Assembly (NCBI GenBank): GCA_022844585.1
Contig: JALHLM010000104.1
Location: 7,043 to 13,717, forward strand
Direction: 5' to 3'
DNA: 6,675 bases
Origin: Pirellulales bacterium
Lineage (GTDB): Bacteria; Planctomycetota; Planctomycetia; Pirellulales; JALHLM01
Of this stretch, positions 4,800-6,675 are shown in pieces (positions within the stretch are counted from its first letter, which is position 1; every line of letters starts with the position of its first letter). A model generated the notes under the pieces. It saw nothing but the letters and a program-made list of their open reading frames with translations. It searched no databases and had not been told where the DNA came from. Made by a program: the position numbers and the translations under genes.

Positions 4800-6350
4800 T
4801 TACGATCGCCCGGCGAACCTGCGTGAGGCGACCGAGCGAAAGGCGATTGCCAACAGCCCTGCGGCAATCAGCGCCCCGGATGCCGGCTCCGGAACAGGGG
4901 TTGGTCCGGCCGTCGTGCCGAAGTTGTTGCGCACCAGGTTCAAATCAACCAGGGTCACGCTGCCATCGCCGTTCGCGTCGCCGGGGATGCTTGATCCCGT
5001 CTCGCCGAAGTGGTTGCGGACGTTGTTGAGGTCATTGAGATTGACCACACCGTCACCGTTGGTATCGCCGGGTTGAGGATCACGGAGGTTCGCGTACCAA
5101 GCTTCCAGCTGGCCAGCGGGATTGATGCCGTGGCCGGCCATCACGAGTCCGTCGTCGGAAAAATCGGCGATGCGCATCGATTGCCAACCAACAATCGCGT
5201 CTCCTAGCCCAAATTCATCTCGCAGCATGCTTTCGAGTGTGCGCATGCCGATGCCTTCGCGCCAAAAAAAACCCTGAAACTCGCCGGACGGCAAACGGAC
5301 ATGTGTCTTTGCACTCGTGCCATCCGCGGAAATGCCTCCAGCGACCGAGGAGAAATTGAATGCCGCGTCGTCGTACTCACTTCCTAGACCTGCTGGCCAC
5401 CCCAGCTCGACCATCCCTTCTTCATCCGTCCAGCGAAACATCTTGTCGGACGAGCCCCGAGATGTACCAAACACCTTTTCACCATCACTGCTTACCAATC
5501 CTGCTGTGCTAAAGCTGTCCCCTGGGAGAAAGCCAAGCCTTTCCGTTCCACCATCGCGCGTCCATCGAAAGGCTTCTTGCTGATTGTCACCCCAAGCGAG
5601 CGCGCCCACAGCGACTGAACCGTCGACCGACATATCGCGATTCCTCCAATACTGATAAGACCCCACGGCGACGAAGTTTGGGTCGGTCGAGAACTCCATC
5701 ATTCCCGCATCTGACTCCCACATACCCACCATACCGGCAATTCCTTCACCAGCGCGACGTCCCATCAAGACTCTGTTGCCGTCCTCGGAAACATCGAACG
5801 CAACCGTTCCTGGCGGCACGAGCTTGGCAGTACGCTGTTCCGTGTCGTAGACAAACGGGTCGGCGGTGACGAAGCGGAGATTTGACGAGGCGCCCCATGC
5901 GCTGCGATTCAAGTCAATTGTTCCATCAGGTGCTGGAATAAGGTCCCAACCAACGCTTTCCCGCCAGATCGCGAGGCCACTGCTCGGACCGACTGCACCA
6001 AAGGCAACCGAACTGCCATCGTGCGAAACTTGGAGGTTTCTCGACGATAGACTCGCGCCGAGGTCAACCGTACCGGTCTCCCGAGTCCAGCGAAACAGTC
6101 CAGTCGGCCACACCGTTCCGAGCGGTCCATAAACCGCCGACCCGTCGCCGGAAATCTGGCCAACGCCATGTAGTCCGCCAGAGCCTTCGTTCGCGCCCAT
6201 GGCGGTGCCTGCGCCAAGTCCGAAGAATTCGGCGGCCGTGACATGCGAAGAGACGAAAGACGTGAGCAGTCCGAGCGTTGCCGACAGAAACAAGTGCTTC
6301 GTCGAGTGTACCGTATTGCGCGGAATGCGCCGCGATGAATGTGCTGGCAT
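4800..6350 (-). CDS. Secreted HAF-repeat protein with dockerin repeats and PEP-CTERM anchor
   Basis: This 516-residue protein is exported and probably held in the envelope. The N-terminus is basic (RRIPRNTVHSTKH) followed by a hydrophobic stretch at about 20-35 and a likely cleavage near VTAA (37-40). The body (about 45-420) carries repeated turns of the form (I/V/M)S-x-DG-x-x-V near residues 67, 109, 187, 240, 287 and 340, alternating with FRW-T-type strands (86, 261, 305, 361). This is the HAF-repeat pattern and probably forms a beta-propeller. Two dockerin-like calcium loops follow, beginning GDTNGDG (428) and GDANGDG (457), each ending in a VRN-x-FG helix. The tail is VPEPAS (486-491), a hydrophobic helix and RSVASRR, a PEP-CTERM sorting signal for exosortase processing. 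I start at the ATG at 6350; a TTG at 6362 adds four residues. Neither has a clear ribosome binding site. No ligand can be named. Confidence 0.92.
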   Translation of the reverse strand: MPAHSSRRIPRNTVHSTKHLFLSATLGLLTSFVSSHVTAAEFFGLGAGTAMGANEGSGGLHGVGQISGDGSAVYGPLGTVWPTGLFRWTRETGTVDLGASLSSRNLQVSHDGSSVAFGAVGPSSGLAIWRESVGWDLIPAPDGTIDLNRSAWGASSNLRFVTADPFVYDTEQRTAKLVPPGTVAFDVSEDGNRVLMGRRAGEGIAGMVGMWESDAGMMEFSTDPNFVAVGSYQYWRNRDMSVDGSVAVGALAWGDNQQEAFRWTRDGGTERLGFLPGDSFSTAGLVSSDGEKVFGTSRGSSDKMFRWTDEEGMVELGWPAGLGSEYDDAAFNFSSVAGGISADGTSAKTHVRLPSGEFQGFFWREGIGMRTLESMLRDEFGLGDAIVGWQSMRIADFSDDGLVMAGHGINPAGQLEAWYANLRDPQPGDTNGDGVVNLNDLNNVRNHFGETGSSIPGDANGDGSVTLVDLNLVRNNFGTTAGPTPVPEPASGALIAAGLLAIAFRSVASRRFAGRS

Positions 6351-6398
6351 GGTGGGATTCAATCCAAGGTGCGTGATAATTTGTTTGCGGGTGGTTCG

Positions 6399-6675
6399 TC
6401 ATCGCAGTTTATTGGGCCGTCGGGCTCGGTTCATGGCGGGTCGCAACCAGTTCGAAGCATCGCTCTCCCCACCGAACAGCGCGTCCACAGCCAACGCACG
6501 ACGATCGAGCGAAGTGCGATCGGTCGAGCGCGGGGCGTCGTTGTCGGCAATGCTCATGGCGGGCGGCGCCGCGGCGGGGGGCGAAAACCCGAGCAGCAAG
6601 ATGTCGCCCATATTGTTCGTTGAGTTCAGCGTGCCTCCGCTGGGCGGGTTGATCGGGCCCTGGAAGCGGCCAACG
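6399..6675 (-). CDS. C-terminal end of an unidentified protein (5' end outside the window)
   Basis: An open minus-strand frame enters from the right edge and gives 91 residues to a TGA at 6399. It has a Pro/Gly-rich stretch (FQGPINPPSGGTLNSTNN), a hydrophobic ILLLGF, an Ala/Pro run, then a polar helical part with SLDRRALAVDALFGGE and a basic end (RPAMNRARRPNKLR). An internal ATG at 6611 would give 70 residues, but the frame continues upstream without a stop, so a longer gene is more likely. It ends 48 bases before the secreted HAF/PEP-CTERM gene, in the same direction, so the two may be co-transcribed. The composition suits the tail of an extracellular planctomycete protein, but I recognise no domain and frame support is modest. 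Confidence 0.55.
   Translation of the reverse strand, partial: VGRFQGPINPPSGGTLNSTNNMGDILLLGFSPPAAAPPAMSIADNDAPRSTDRTSLDRRALAVDALFGGESDASNWLRPAMNRARRPNKLR

Overview
The window looks like a planctomycete chromosome (Pirellulales-type), moderately GC-rich. The main evidence is the 516-residue secreted protein at 4800-6350. It combines a signal peptide, HAF-like repeats, two dockerin-like calcium loops and a C-terminal PEP-CTERM anchor, a combination typical of planctomycete exported proteins. The small proteins at 3809-4312 and 4372-4707 also resemble, from memory, recurrent planctomycete hypothetical families. The genus cannot be named from the sequence alone.

Every gene I can support lies on the minus strand, so transcription runs from right to left. 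From the right edge: the 3' end of an unidentified gene (6399-6675); the HAF/dockerin/PEP-CTERM protein (4800-6350); a short gap with small inverted repeats (4708-4799); a small helical, probably coiled-coil protein (4372-4707); a Gly-rich zinc-ribbon protein (3809-4312); a 470-residue orphan with a C-terminal winged-helix domain (2274-3686); a 111-base gap holding five GTGGGC-like direct repeats 10 to 12 bases apart; two small helix-turn-helix proteins (1968-2162 and 1778-1978); and a large primase-helicase (1-1785) that runs off the left edge.

The left 4.7 kb reads as part of a mobile or integrated replicon. The two excisionase/AlpA-type HTH proteins and the primase-helicase overlap by 11 and 8 bases, each with a purine-rich ribosome binding site, so they form one translationally coupled unit. 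The phased repeats sit just upstream of the first HTH gene, where an operator, an excisionase binding array or origin iterons would be expected. The zinc-ribbon, winged-helix and coiled-coil proteins upstream are plausible cargo or accessory genes of the same element. No integrase, tRNA gene, attachment site or CRISPR array is visible, so element status is inferred from gene content.

The right 1.9 kb looks like ordinary host sequence coding for exported proteins, and a boundary may lie near 4708-4799.
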